Virus record (IMG/VR): IMGVR_UViG_3300036886_000103
Span: 1 to 41,398 of that record
Length of the DNA: 41,398 nt
Origin: a virus
Strand: one strand, 5' to 3'
Every line of letters begins with the position of its first letter. Position 1 is the stretch's first letter. Shown here piece after piece: positions 1 through 6,362 of this stretch. Position numbers and translations under genes: made by a program. The notes under the pieces were generated by a model. That model made no database searches, had not been told where the DNA came from, and was given only the letters and a program-made list of their open reading frames with translations.

Positions 1-215
1 TTTTTCACTAATTTGCCAGGAGCTTTCAGTATCATAATCTCAACATTATCACTTGGTCTAAAAGTTTCCCAGTGTTTCATATCAGGAATATCATTCATAT
101 CGTGATTTTCAGAATAACTACCATAAGCCCAAGTTGTAGATAAACTATTACCATTAGGAAATGTTAAATGAATAGCGTTGTGTTGCCAATTATTAAATGC
201 TTTTTCTTTTTTCAT
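1..215 (-). CDS. Hypothetical phage protein, N-terminal part (cut by window start)
   Basis: Reading leftward from the ATG at 215-213 there is an open frame of 71 codons that runs off base 1 without a stop. The product begins MKKEKAFNNWQHN and contains LTFPNGNSLSTTWAYGSYSENH, followed by a SDNVEIMIL segment. From memory this resembles a small uncharacterised phage family with a TFPNG...YGSYSENH core and a C-terminal D-VIGY element. That C-terminal element is exactly what is found in the broken frame at the other end of the window (41321-41398), so this is probably the N-terminal part of that gene. The start overlaps the stop of the preceding 29-codon gene as ATGA. Function unknown. Confidence 0.7.
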   Translation of the reverse strand, partial: MKKEKAFNNWQHNAIHLTFPNGNSLSTTWAYGSYSENHDMNDIPDMKHWETFRPSDNVEIMILKAPGKLVK

Positions 216-301
216 ACTTTTTTCTTTGAATTTCTAATTTTCTTCAACTCCTTAAACTTTGTAATACCAGCGACTTTGATAAAGTTTTTAACGGTTATCA
301 T
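212..301 (-). CDS. Small basic protein, 29 aa
   Basis: The ORF starts at the ATG 301-299, sitting one base after the stop of the larger upstream gene (TAA-T-ATG, the junction used throughout this genome), and ends in a TGA that overlaps the next start as ATGA. The product, beginning MITVKNFIKVAGITKFKELK, is short, lysine-rich and probably helical. No family is recognised. The two canonical junctions are the main reason to believe it is translated. Confidence 0.5.
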   Translation of the reverse strand: MITVKNFIKVAGITKFKELKKIRNSKKKV

Positions 302-302
302 A

Positions 303-1043
303 TTAAAATGGAATATCCTCCGGTTTAACATTTTCGTTTAATATTTGTTGCGGTTGCTCAACTTCTACTTTACTTAATCTATCAACAATAGCTGACGCTT
401 GATTTATTTCAAGATCGTTTAGACTAGTTATATTATATGCTTTGTAAATATCTTCTTTTGTTTTTCCTTTAAGAGGAAGTAAAGCTAAAATCTTTTTTAA
501 TTGAAAGTCCGTTGCTAATACTTTTACTTTAGGTTTTATTGTTACAGGACTACCATTTGTTACTGGTGTTATCCCGTCCATTTCTTCAACAGGAGTTGCC
601 TTATATCCAGCCAGTACCACTACCCACGATAATACTTGACGCAAGGCTTTTGCTCCTGATCTGGTCTGTGCCATACTTTTAATCGCATATAATGGTTTAT
701 TCTTCCAGTTACCCTCATCTGTCATACATAAGCCCTCGGCCCCGCCTACCTCTCGGCCTTGACTATCAATAACAACGGACTTTGACTCAAACCCCTCAAC
801 CCCTCCGTATTCAACGTGTTGGGTTTCAACTGTCTTGACTGTCATTCCATAAAATTTAGCTACTGTCTGCCATGCTTCAAAACATAAATAATCATTACCC
901 TGTATTTTGACAGACCAACCATTTTGCTTTACAACTTTTATAAGAGCTTCTGCAGCCCTTTTTCCGTCTTGTAACAACTTGGCCGGAGAGGCGATAAGTG
1001 ATACTCCTTGTCCTTTTGGTTTGACTATTTGTTGGTTTTCCAT
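303..1043 (-). CDS. Phage recombination / ssDNA-type protein with an SSB-like C-terminal tip
   Basis: A 246-aa product from the ATG 1043-1041; an upstream ATG at 1088 would overlap the previous gene by 41 bp, whereas the chosen start follows its stop by 4 bp. The central conserved part (AEGLCMTDEGNWKNKP, SMAQTRSGAKALRQVLSW, VVLAGYKATPVEEM) belongs to a phage family I remember beside recombination genes; its biochemical role is not something I can name securely. A linker rich in charged residues leads to the last six residues PEDIPF, which match the acidic D-D-I-P-F tip of bacterial single-stranded-DNA-binding proteins. Genes upstream in the same operon are a coiled-coil protein and a replication protein, which fits a DNA-metabolism role such as ssDNA binding or annealing. 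Confidence 0.6.
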   Translation of the reverse strand: MENQQIVKPKGQGVSLIASPAKLLQDGKRAAEALIKVVKQNGWSVKIQGNDYLCFEAWQTVAKFYGMTVKTVETQHVEYGGVEGFESKSVVIDSQGREVGGAEGLCMTDEGNWKNKPLYAIKSMAQTRSGAKALRQVLSWVVVLAGYKATPVEEMDGITPVTNGSPVTIKPKVKVLATDFQLKKILALLPLKGKTKEDIYKAYNITSLNDLEINQASAIVDRLSKVEVEQPQQILNENVKPEDIPF

Positions 1044-1047
1044 ATTT

Positions 1048-1953
1048 TTATTTAACACTGACGGCTTGAAAAATTCTAATTCCGTCAATTTGTCTTATAC
1101 CTGATTTTATTCCCTGATTTATTTTCTTACTATCCGGACTACAAAATGCTCTTGGTATTTTTTTCTCATCAATCACTTCCCATGTCCAGCGTTTAAAAAT
1201 ACCCTTAACTTTAAGCTCTGCCTCTTTTCTTGCTTTCTCAATTTCCGCTAATCTCTTTAATTCCATTTCCCGTCTTTCCTCGTCTAACTTTTTCTTTTCT
1301 TCCTCGGCGTCTCTTTTCATTCTTTCTACTTCAAGCTTTTCTCTTTCCAGTTTCTCTTTCTCAAGTCTTTGCTTTTCTGCCTCTTCCCTTATTTTTCTTT
1401 GTTCAGTTTCGTTAAGACGCTTACTTTCAATTTCTTTTGCTAATCTTTCCTCTTCAAGTTTTCTCAATCTATCTTGTTCTACTTTTAATTTCTTTTCTTC
1501 TTCTTCTCTTTTTAATTTCTCAATTCTTTCCCTCTCTAATCTTTCTTCTTCCAATTTTATCAACCTTTCTCTTTCCTCTGCCATTGCTTTTTCTTCTAAT
1601 TCCCTCTTTATTTTCTCTTGTTCCTGATCGTAGGACAGTATCTTTGACTTGACTAAATTTTGAGCTTCAAGTAATGGGATAGCTGTTGATTTAAATAAGG
1701 CGTTGACTTCCGAGATAAAATTGCCAACCGGAACTGTTATCTCTCTTCGCTTGGCTTCTAAATTCTGGATAGTCAATAAACATTCTTTCTTTAACATATC
1801 GGCTATCTGTTTGTCTTCAATCTTTTTAATCTCTAAAGCCTTTGCCTTACTGACTAATGAATTACCTATAAGAGCAAATGTTTTAGCGTCTTTTTCCGCT
1901 TTTATAATACTAACCATTGTTCCTATTTTGTCCTGATCTATTTTGTCGTTCAT
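1048..1953 (-). CDS. Long coiled-coil phage protein of the recombination module
   Basis: A 301-aa product. Residues about 1-110 form a mixed helical N-terminal region, residues about 110-245 are an uninterrupted Glu/Lys/Arg-rich coiled coil, and the last 50 residues are a compact conserved domain (WTWEVIDEKKIPRAFCSPD, then GIKSGIRQIDGIRIFQ). In other phages this C-terminal domain usually lies next to recombination or annealing proteins, as here. It could be a scaffold for recombination complexes, but that is inference. The gene has its own sigma70-type promoter with a palindrome at the transcription start. The pyrimidine-rich opposite strand gives several long meaningless frames here. Confidence 0.65.
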   Translation of the reverse strand: MNDKIDQDKIGTMVSIIKAEKDAKTFALIGNSLVSKAKALEIKKIEDKQIADMLKKECLLTIQNLEAKRREITVPVGNFISEVNALFKSTAIPLLEAQNLVKSKILSYDQEQEKIKRELEEKAMAEERERLIKLEEERLERERIEKLKREEEEKKLKVEQDRLRKLEEERLAKEIESKRLNETEQRKIREEAEKQRLEKEKLEREKLEVERMKRDAEEEKKKLDEERREMELKRLAEIEKARKEAELKVKGIFKRWTWEVIDEKKIPRAFCSPDSKKINQGIKSGIRQIDGIRIFQAVSVK

Positions 1954-1968
1954 AATGTTTAATAATTG

Positions 1969-1980
1969 ATAACTAGTTAT
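1969..1980. promoter_or_regulatory. 12-bp perfect palindrome at the transcription start (probable operator)
   Basis: ATAACTAGTTAT is a perfect palindrome immediately downstream of the TATTAT box, covering the predicted start of transcription of the 1953 gene. A repressor bound here would block initiation; candidate repressors are the phage's own XRE (35412-35684) or RHH (40520-40699) proteins. Confidence 0.45.
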
Positions 1981-2009
1981 ATAATAATATAATATATTTC
2001 ACTTGTCAA
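1981..2009 (-). promoter_or_regulatory. Sigma70-type promoter for the coiled-coil/recombination genes
   Basis: On the minus strand TTGACA (2009-2004) is followed after exactly 17 bp by TATTAT (1986-1981). Predicted transcription starts near 1974, about 20 nt before the ATG at 1953. The -35 box lies inside the 3' end of a possible 22-aa ORF. Confidence 0.65.
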
Positions 2010-2067
2010 TAGGATAATTTTCTCTAATAATCGCTGTGTCGGTGATGATTGGGTGGTATTCGGTCAT
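1999..2067 (-). CDS. Possible 22-aa peptide
   Basis: The ATG at 2067-2065 overlaps the stop of the replication gene as ATGA, the standard coupled junction here. The frame gives MTEYHPIITDTAIIRENY plus four residues and ends TGA at 2001-1999. Its end contains the -35 box of the next promoter. It may be only a by-product of that junction; nothing about function can be said. Confidence 0.3.
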   Translation of the reverse strand: MTEYHPIITDTAIIRENYPIDK

Positions 2068-2537
2068 AGTGGTATATCTTCAGGATTAACTCTCTCATTC
2101 ATTTTGTCTTTATTCTCTTTCTTATTCTTATTGTAATTCTTATTCTTATTCTTAGGGGTGTATAGAGGGGTGGTAACAGGGGTGTACAAGTTAGCCTCAT
2201 ACCATGTTCTTACATCCGGCGATAATTCTTCAATTAGCTTTAATTTAGCATTTTCATTATCTTTACCTATATATTTCTCATATTTCCAAGCGTTCTTCAA
2301 AAAAACGAAGTCTTCAAAAAATAAAATACTTCTGTTGATTTTCTTTTTGATTTGGGTTATTTCGGGAACGGTTAGTCCGGTAGATAAAGAAGTAACCATA
2401 TCGGGGCATTCATAGAAATGAATTACATTAACAAATTCATTAGTAAAATAGAAGACGAACAATAGTTTTTCTTTAGGTGTTAGTTTTATAAAAAAACTGT
2501 CCCGCCAAATTTTAGTTTGTAGTTGTCGTGCTTTCAT
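2064..2537 (-). CDS. Phage replication protein, winged-helix N-terminus, SSB-like C-terminal tip
   Basis: A 157-aa product. Residues 1-80 (KARQLQTKIWRDSFFIKLTP, then KEKLLFVFYFTNEFVN) match the N-terminal winged-helix domain common to phage replisome-organiser/DnaD-like initiator proteins. A lysine/asparagine-rich linker (about 125-150) then leads to PEDIPL at residues 152-157, nearly identical to the tip of the protein encoded two genes downstream and to the SSB C-terminal tip. The protein probably binds the phage origin and helps recruit host replication proteins; no helicase or polymerase is encoded nearby. It is shorter than typical two-domain initiators, as the second DnaD-type domain is not evident. 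Confidence 0.6.
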   Translation of the reverse strand: MKARQLQTKIWRDSFFIKLTPKEKLLFVFYFTNEFVNVIHFYECPDMVTSLSTGLTVPEITQIKKKINRSILFFEDFVFLKNAWKYEKYIGKDNENAKLKLIEELSPDVRTWYEANLYTPVTTPLYTPKNKNKNYNKNKKENKDKMNERVNPEDIPL

Positions 2538-2553
2538 ATAATTTAATTTAATT

Positions 2554-2826
2554 TTAGTAATCTATTTTTTTTCGTTCATCATCTTCTCTTATCCACATAG
2601 CAAGATCATCAATTTCTAAACCAAATTCTAAATAAGCATCCAATAATTCTTGATAGTGTTTTTTATCGGTATTCTCAAGCGGAAATTTTTTATCAAATTG
2701 AGTTACACGCCAAGAGAGTTTTTGGATATCACGAAGTACATTACGCAATTTTTCTAAGTATTTATATCTATCAATGTCTGAAGTTAATTTATTGAAAGCC
2801 TCTTTTTGATAGTCAAGATTTATCAT
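2554..2826 (-). CDS. Hypothetical helical protein, 90 aa
   Basis: First gene of the leftward operon, starting at the ATG 2826 behind an AT-only leader of repeated AATTAAATTA. The product (MINLDYQKEAFNKLTSDIDR...) is acidic, Tyr/Trp-containing and predicted all-helical, with no motif I recognise. It precedes the replication gene by 16 bp. Possibly an early host-takeover or regulatory protein, but no function is assignable. Confidence 0.55.
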   Translation of the reverse strand: MINLDYQKEAFNKLTSDIDRYKYLEKLRNVLRDIQKLSWRVTQFDKKFPLENTDKKHYQELLDAYLEFGLEIDDLAMWIREDDERKKIDY

Positions 2827-2980
2827 TTTAATTTAATTTAATTTCTAACTACTATCCATCATTCCCTCTAACTTAGGGACAAGCCGAATAGTAAACTACC
2901 AACTTAGCCCCTAAATTAAAAGCAACGATAATTAAATTCTAAACCTTATTTATCCATAATGCAACAGTAAATTTTATTGT
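2827..2980. other. Gene-free part of the divergent control region
   Basis: No ORF with a plausible start is seen. The minus strand shows TTAGGG/CCCTAA arms around 2875-2920 enclosing about 30 nt, and the bases just before the 2826 start are only A and T. It could be a leader of the leftward operon or part of a replication origin; the sequence does not decide. Confidence 0.3.
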
Positions 2981-3168
2981 CTTAAAAAGCCTTCATAGTG
3001 GGTCAAGTTTTCATTTGGGAGCTAAGTGCGTAAATTACCACTACTACAAAGGCTTTGACTCTTTCGAGGAATAGGCTCTGGTTCAATTTGCCGCACCGTC
3101 GCTTTTCGTCTTTGAACGCCAAGATTTTTATTTAAAGGCATTCCAGTACAAAACAATTATTTAAGAGC
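2981..3168 (-). ncRNA. Candidate structured RNA between divergent promoters
   Basis: The 2827-3256 stretch has no credible gene. Its minus strand, downstream of a TTGACA-17-TACATT promoter, can fold into a large hairpin: an 8-bp perfect outer stem (AAGGCTTT 3048-3055 in plus orientation with AAAGCCTT 2985-2992) and a 6-bp inner stem (3037-3042 with 2995-3000), ending in five U residues on the minus strand. A second stem, GTTCAA/TTGAAC, lies upstream. An RNA of roughly 185 nt would result; alternatively this is a structured leader or origin element. Confidence 0.35.
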
Positions 3169-3175
3169 TAATATA

Positions 3176-3204
3176 AATGTAATGGTATTTTTTCCTCTTG
3201 TCAA
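3176..3204 (-). promoter_or_regulatory. Leftward early promoter
   Basis: On the minus strand TTGACA (3204-3199) is followed after 17 bp by TACATT (3181-3176). Its -35 overlaps that of the rightward promoter (CTTGTCAAG is shared), so the two compete or can be controlled together. Confidence 0.45.
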
Positions 3205-3226
3205 GGGGTATTTTTTCTTGTATAAT
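3198..3226 (+). promoter_or_regulatory. Rightward promoter at the head of the late block
   Basis: TTGTCA (3198-3203), a 17-bp spacer, then a perfect TATAAT (3221-3226). Predicted start about 3233, 24 nt upstream of the ATG at 3257. One of the few promoters here with a good -35 box. Confidence 0.7.
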
Positions 3227-3256
3227 TTACTTATTACTATTTTATTTAAATAAACT

Positions 3257-3436
3257 ATGTTCCGTGGAACGTACGCAAATAAAGGTAAAGGCTGTGGCAA
3301 GGGCAGTGGCGGACACAAGGAAGGCTCAAAGAAAGATATGAAGGAAGATAAGAAGCTAATGAAAAAGCATGGCATGAAGTCCATGAAGGAATGGGAAGGA
3401 TCAAAGTTTGACAAGAAGCACGATAAAAAGAAATAG
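3257..3436 (+). CDS. Small highly basic protein, 59 aa
   Basis: Starts at the ATG 3257 and ends in TAG at 3434-3436, one of three TAG stops noted. About a third of residues are lysine, with a Gly-rich N-terminal part (NKGKGCGKGSGGHKEG) and a KKHGMKSMKEWEG segment. It resembles the next gene in composition and in a -W-(E/D)...K-rich tail, so the two may be diverged duplicates. A nucleic-acid-binding role is an obvious guess, unsupported by a recognised domain. Confidence 0.6.
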   Translation: MFRGTYANKGKGCGKGSGGHKEGSKKDMKEDKKLMKKHGMKSMKEWEGSKFDKKHDKKK

Positions 3437-3444
3437 TGTATAAT
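3437..3444 (+). promoter_or_regulatory. -10 promoter placed for leaderless transcription of the 3451 gene
   Basis: TG-TATAAT with the hexamer at 3439-3444; exactly 6 bp separate it from the ATG at 3451, so the A of ATG is the expected +1. No -35 at the normal distance. Confidence 0.6.
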
Positions 3445-3450
3445 ATAACT

Positions 3451-3666
3451 ATGACACACAAATTCTTAGGTGGTTTTCCAAACGGTAAAAGGTCACCTCT
3501 TAACCATGGGCTACAAGAAGTTAAGGGTAAGGGTGGTGGGGGAAGTAAAAAACAAAAAGCACCAGGTCACAAAGCAATGTGGGATTGGATGGACAAAGCG
3601 GAAGGTAGGAAAGATAGCTCTTGGGAAAATAAAGAAAAGGAAGCTAAAAGACAAGGATATAAATAA
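3451..3666 (+). CDS. Small basic protein, 71 aa
   Basis: The ATG at 3451 is preferred over an in-frame GTG at 3436 because the GTG reading would translate the -10 box itself. The product has a Gly/Lys-rich middle (VKGKGGGGSKKQKAPGHK) and a Trp-containing basic C-terminus (MWDWMDKAEGRKDSS). Like its upstream neighbour it is strongly basic and lacks a recognised fold; the pair precedes the chaperonin genes. Possibly DNA- or virion-associated. Confidence 0.6.
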   Translation: MTHKFLGGFPNGKRSPLNHGLQEVKGKGGGGSKKQKAPGHKAMWDWMDKAEGRKDSSWENKEKEAKRQGYK

Positions 3667-3668
3667 TC

Positions 3669-3677
3669 TGTTATAAT
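3669..3677 (+). promoter_or_regulatory. Extended -10 promoter for leaderless GroES gene
   Basis: TGT-TATAAT (hexamer 3672-3677), then 6 bp, then ATG at 3684. Start codon coincides with the predicted transcription start. Confidence 0.6.
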
Positions 3678-3683
3678 TAGTCT

Positions 3684-3992
3684 ATGTCGAACCAACCTAT
3701 GGTCAAATTCAAACCAGCTCCAGGAATAATAATCGCTCAACAAATAGAGGACTCCAATAAAAATACAATAACAATAACTTCAAAGAGCGACTCACACTTA
3801 AACAAAGGTAAGGTAATTGCTATGGGTGGTGACTTAACTACTCCTATGGGGAACATCATCAAGGCCAATAAGTATTGTAAGGTTGGCGATATCATTTACT
3901 TCTTAAGTTACGAAGGAAATTACGACAATACTACGATAAACGGTAAAAAATATTTTGCAATTAAGTTTGAAGATATGAGGTTTTCAATATGA
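3684..3992 (+). CDS. groES: GroES-like co-chaperonin (Cpn10)
   Basis: A 102-aa product, the usual Cpn10 length. It follows the family pattern: N-terminal P-x-x-G-I-I (PAPGIIIAQQIE), a flexible polar stretch at residues about 22-38 where the mobile loop lies (TITITSK is the likely GroEL-binding segment), then KGKVIAMGGD, KVGDIIYFLSY and GKKYFAIKFEDM near the end. It would cap the chaperonin encoded two genes downstream during ATP-driven folding. Sequence is very divergent from bacterial GroES, as phage co-chaperonins often are. It has its own leaderless promoter and its stop overlaps the next start as ATGA. Confidence 0.8.
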   Translation: MSNQPMVKFKPAPGIIIAQQIEDSNKNTITITSKSDSHLNKGKVIAMGGDLTTPMGNIIKANKYCKVGDIIYFLSYEGNYDNTTINGKKYFAIKFEDMRFSI

Positions 3993-4144
3993 AAATAACA
4001 TTCAAAACTAAAATCGTAGCGGAAGTAAAAAACAAAAAGAAAGCTACTATTATGGGAGTATCCAAACTTTTAGCAGAAGGAAAAATGAAAATAGAAACTC
4101 CTATATTTTTTGATGAACCAACTATAATTTTAACTGAAAAATAA
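3989..4144 (+). CDS. Small protein between groES and groEL, 51 aa
   Basis: Too short for many gene callers, but it begins by ATGA overlap with groES and ends TAA one base before the groEL ATG (TAA-T-ATG), so the three genes form a tight coupled unit. The product (MKITFKTKIVAEVKNKKKAT, then IMGVSKLLAEGKMKIETPIF) is basic at the N-terminus and hydrophobic/acidic at the C-terminus. No family recognised; position suggests a chaperonin accessory, by inference only. Confidence 0.55.
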   Translation: MKITFKTKIVAEVKNKKKATIMGVSKLLAEGKMKIETPIFFDEPTIILTEK

Positions 4145-4145
4145 T

Positions 4146-5741
4146 ATGGTTAAAACAAAAGTCATCTTTGGCAAAGAAGCCAAAGCAAAAATAATGGAAG
4201 GCGTTAACATAATGGCTGATGCGGTTTCAAACACGCTGGGGCCAAGAGGGTTGAACACTGGTTACGTCAAAGCAATTCCTAGTGGAGAAGTTTATGCTAG
4301 GGAAATAAACCACGATGGGGTTAGTACGGCACGGGCGATTGACTTAAAAGATGAGGCGGCAAACTTTTCCGCACAAATACTAAAAGAGGCTGCTCAAAAA
4401 CAATGCGATGTTGTAGGAGATGGGACAACATGTGTAGTCATCTTGGCTCGTTCTATTCTTGAGGAATGTATGCAAATGGTTAGTACCGGTGTAAACCCAA
4501 TGGCGCTACGCAAGGGTTTGGAGGACGGCTCTAGTCGTCTAATTAAACGCTTGGAGAAGTTGTCAACACCACTCAAAACTTACGAGGAGATGGTGCATAT
4601 TGCAACCATTTCAGCCGAGGACGCCTACTTAGGCAAGTTAGTCGCTGATACGCTTAAGAAAGTAGGTAGTGATGGAGTGGTTGACGTAGAGGAGAGCAAA
4701 GGCGCTGAAACGACTGTTGACTACCAACAAGGTATGCAAATAGACAAAGGCTACATTCATCAACTCTTTATTACAAACCCTGAACGGATGGAGGCGGTGT
4801 TTGAGTCCCCCCAAATTCTAATAACCGATAAGTCAATTACCTCGCTTGTCCCCCTAACTAACTTACTTAACGCATTGACTAAAGACGATATTAGACGTCC
4901 AATTGTCATTATCTCGCCCGACATCTCAGGCGAGGCCCTGCCTCTTTTAATTCAAAACAAACTCAAAGGACAACTTATTAGTCTATGTATCAAAGCGCCT
5001 TCGTTTGGGTTGGATCAAAAGAATATCCTACAAGACATAGCAATATTGACTGGAGCTAAGTTTATCACTGAGGACGCTGGACATCGCTTTGAGGACGTAA
5101 CAACTGACGATCTTGGCGAGGCCGCCTATGTTACTTCAACTAAAGATGAAACTATCATATCAGGCGGGTATGGTGATAAAACTAAACTTAAAACACGGAT
5201 AGAGCAAATAAGACGAGAGCTTGAGGAGGAGGGAAGCGACTTTGACAAGGAAAGATTAAAGGCACGTTTAGGCAAACTATCAAGTGGTATTAGTGTTATT
5301 AGTGTAGGAGGGGCAACTGAGGTTGAGATGAAAGAGCGGAGAGAGAGAGTGATAGACGCTGTGTCAGCCCTGAGGAGCGCTATGAGTAAGGGAATTGTAG
5401 CGGGTGGGGAGGTAATGTTTTTGGAGATAAGAAATTCTTTAGGTAAAAGTGTTACTGATAGGATACTTTTTAATGCCTTAGCCAAGCCTTTCAAAAAACT
5501 AGTTGAGAACGCTGGATATGATGGAGGAGAACTTATAGCAAGGCGTGAGTATAGTAAACGAGCTTATCAGGAAAATACTGGTTTTGACGTTACTGACGGT
5601 AAATTCAAGGACATGATAAAGTCCGGTATTGTTGATCCAACTGAGGTACTGATAGAGGCTATTAAAAACGCTGTTAGTGTTTCCATACAATTGGTAAGTA
5701 CTGGAGTTATTATAGTTCCTGAAGTTATTGAAAAGAAATGA
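4146..5741 (+). CDS. groEL: GroEL-type chaperonin (Cpn60)
   Basis: 531 aa, full length for Cpn60 with all three domains. Equatorial/ATP motifs are present: LGPRG 31-35, HDGVS with Asp57 (E. coli Asp52), VGDGTT 90-95 with Asp92 (Asp87), Asp404 in RVIDAV (Asp398) and the GIVAGGE loop 416-422 (one Gly of GGG replaced by Glu). The apical region (about 180-370) keeps hydrophobic substrate-binding positions. The C-terminal GGM tail is absent; the protein stops at PEVIEKK. At the inter-ring contact, E. coli R452/E461/S463/V464 align with K450/D459/G461/E462, so the salt bridge may persist while the neighbours differ. It lies between groES and the packaging genes and probably folds a virion protein such as capsid or portal. 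Confidence 0.96.
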   Translation: MVKTKVIFGKEAKAKIMEGVNIMADAVSNTLGPRGLNTGYVKAIPSGEVYAREINHDGVSTARAIDLKDEAANFSAQILKEAAQKQCDVVGDGTTCVVILARSILEECMQMVSTGVNPMALRKGLEDGSSRLIKRLEKLSTPLKTYEEMVHIATISAEDAYLGKLVADTLKKVGSDGVVDVEESKGAETTVDYQQGMQIDKGYIHQLFITNPERMEAVFESPQILITDKSITSLVPLTNLLNALTKDDIRRPIVIISPDISGEALPLLIQNKLKGQLISLCIKAPSFGLDQKNILQDIAILTGAKFITEDAGHRFEDVTTDDLGEAAYVTSTKDETIISGGYGDKTKLKTRIEQIRRELEEEGSDFDKERLKARLGKLSSGISVISVGGATEVEMKERRERVIDAVSALRSAMSKGIVAGGEVMFLEIRNSLGKSVTDRILFNALAKPFKKLVENAGYDGGELIARREYSKRAYQENTGFDVTDGKFKDMIKSGIVDPTEVLIEAIKNAVSVSIQLVSTGVIIVPEVIEKK

Positions 5742-6052
5742 CACGCTGTTATGTTTGCCGAAAACACCCCGCAACTTACAATTATATTTACGGTTGGTTG
5801 CCTTGTGTTAGTTGCCAAAAGCGAGGCAAGACTTTAAGTAAAGCGGGACAACAACCTGAGATGGTGGGGGCAAGTATTAAAGAGCAAAGGAAACAATATC
5901 TAAAAGACATTTTACCAGCCCACCGCAAAGGAGTTTTGGACAAGGGATTTGTAGAGAGGTACGGAGCTAAGAAAGCCAAGGAGCAAGGGTTTAGCGATAA
6001 GGAAATTAAAAACGCCAAGCACGTTTGGAATGAAGGATATTATAAAGAATAA
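5738..6052 (+). CDS. Zinc-finger-like phage protein, 104 aa
   Basis: Starts by ATGA overlap with the groEL stop. The N-terminus has a CxxC-x15-CxxC zinc ribbon (Cys4, Cys7, Cys23, Cys26), followed by a basic helical C-terminal part (KEQRKQYLKDILPAHRKG...VLDKGFVERYG). Similar small zinc-ribbon proteins sit near phage packaging genes, but I cannot name the family. Possibly nucleic-acid binding. Confidence 0.65.
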   Translation: MTRCYVCRKHPATYNYIYGWLPCVSCQKRGKTLSKAGQQPEMVGASIKEQRKQYLKDILPAHRKGVLDKGFVERYGAKKAKEQGFSDKEIKNAKHVWNEGYYKE

Positions 6053-6053
6053 T

Positions 6054-6362
6054 ATGGACGAGAGAAAAAAAGAAAACTTAGAGGTTAAGTGGCACAAGAA
6101 CGATATCATCCGTCATAAACTTACTGGCCATCCTTTGTTTGTGTTGCACGTTTACTTAAACATCTGTACTTTAGTAGTTGATTTGGTTAGCACTCAACCT
6201 TTGTCCCCAACTTATGCACTATTGCCAAAGTGTTATAATTACTATGCACGGGATGATGACATGAAGTGTGAAGAAAAAGAAAACGAAGTTACAAATTGGC
6301 GCCACGAACCTTATGGAGATCAAGATTGGAACCATCAACCTAACAGTCAACTTGCAGGATAA
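6054..6362 (+). CDS. Hypothetical protein, 102 aa
   Basis: The ATG at 6054 follows the previous stop by one base (TAATATG), so it is chosen over the ATG at 6030. An early segment (VKWHKNDIIRHKLTGHPLFV) looks like an SH3-like small barrel, of the kind that recognises a ligand or peptide, followed by a polar tail with Trp/His. The last 50 bp overlap the start of the next gene. Unrecognised. Confidence 0.5.
   Translation: MDERKKENLEVKWHKNDIIRHKLTGHPLFVLHVYLNICTLVVDLVSTQPLSPTYALLPKCYNYYARDDDMKCEEKENEVTNWRHEPYGDQDWNHQPNSQLAG
6231..6239 (+). promoter_or_regulatory. Internal extended -10 promoter
   Basis: TGT-TATAAT (hexamer 6234-6239) inside the 3' part of the 6054 gene; predicted start about 6246. 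It would drive the 6313 gene and the packaging genes behind it. An ATG 4 bp downstream opens only a six-codon frame, so it is not leaderless for a real gene. Confidence 0.4.

Noticed and set aside
1230-1936. Several plus-strand frames of 61-77 codons rich in Phe/Leu/Ser opposite the coiled-coil gene
   Set aside because: They are mirror translations of Glu/Lys codons on the other strand; no start signals, and the minus-strand gene has a recognised C-terminal domain.
3060-3110. tRNA-like GGTTCAA-containing stretch
   Set aside because: No acceptor stem or anticodon arm can be built around it on either strand.
3157-3461. Minus-strand frames across the first late gene
   Set aside because: They run through a promoter and oppose a lysine-rich gene with proper plus-strand signals; composition is that of a shadow frame.
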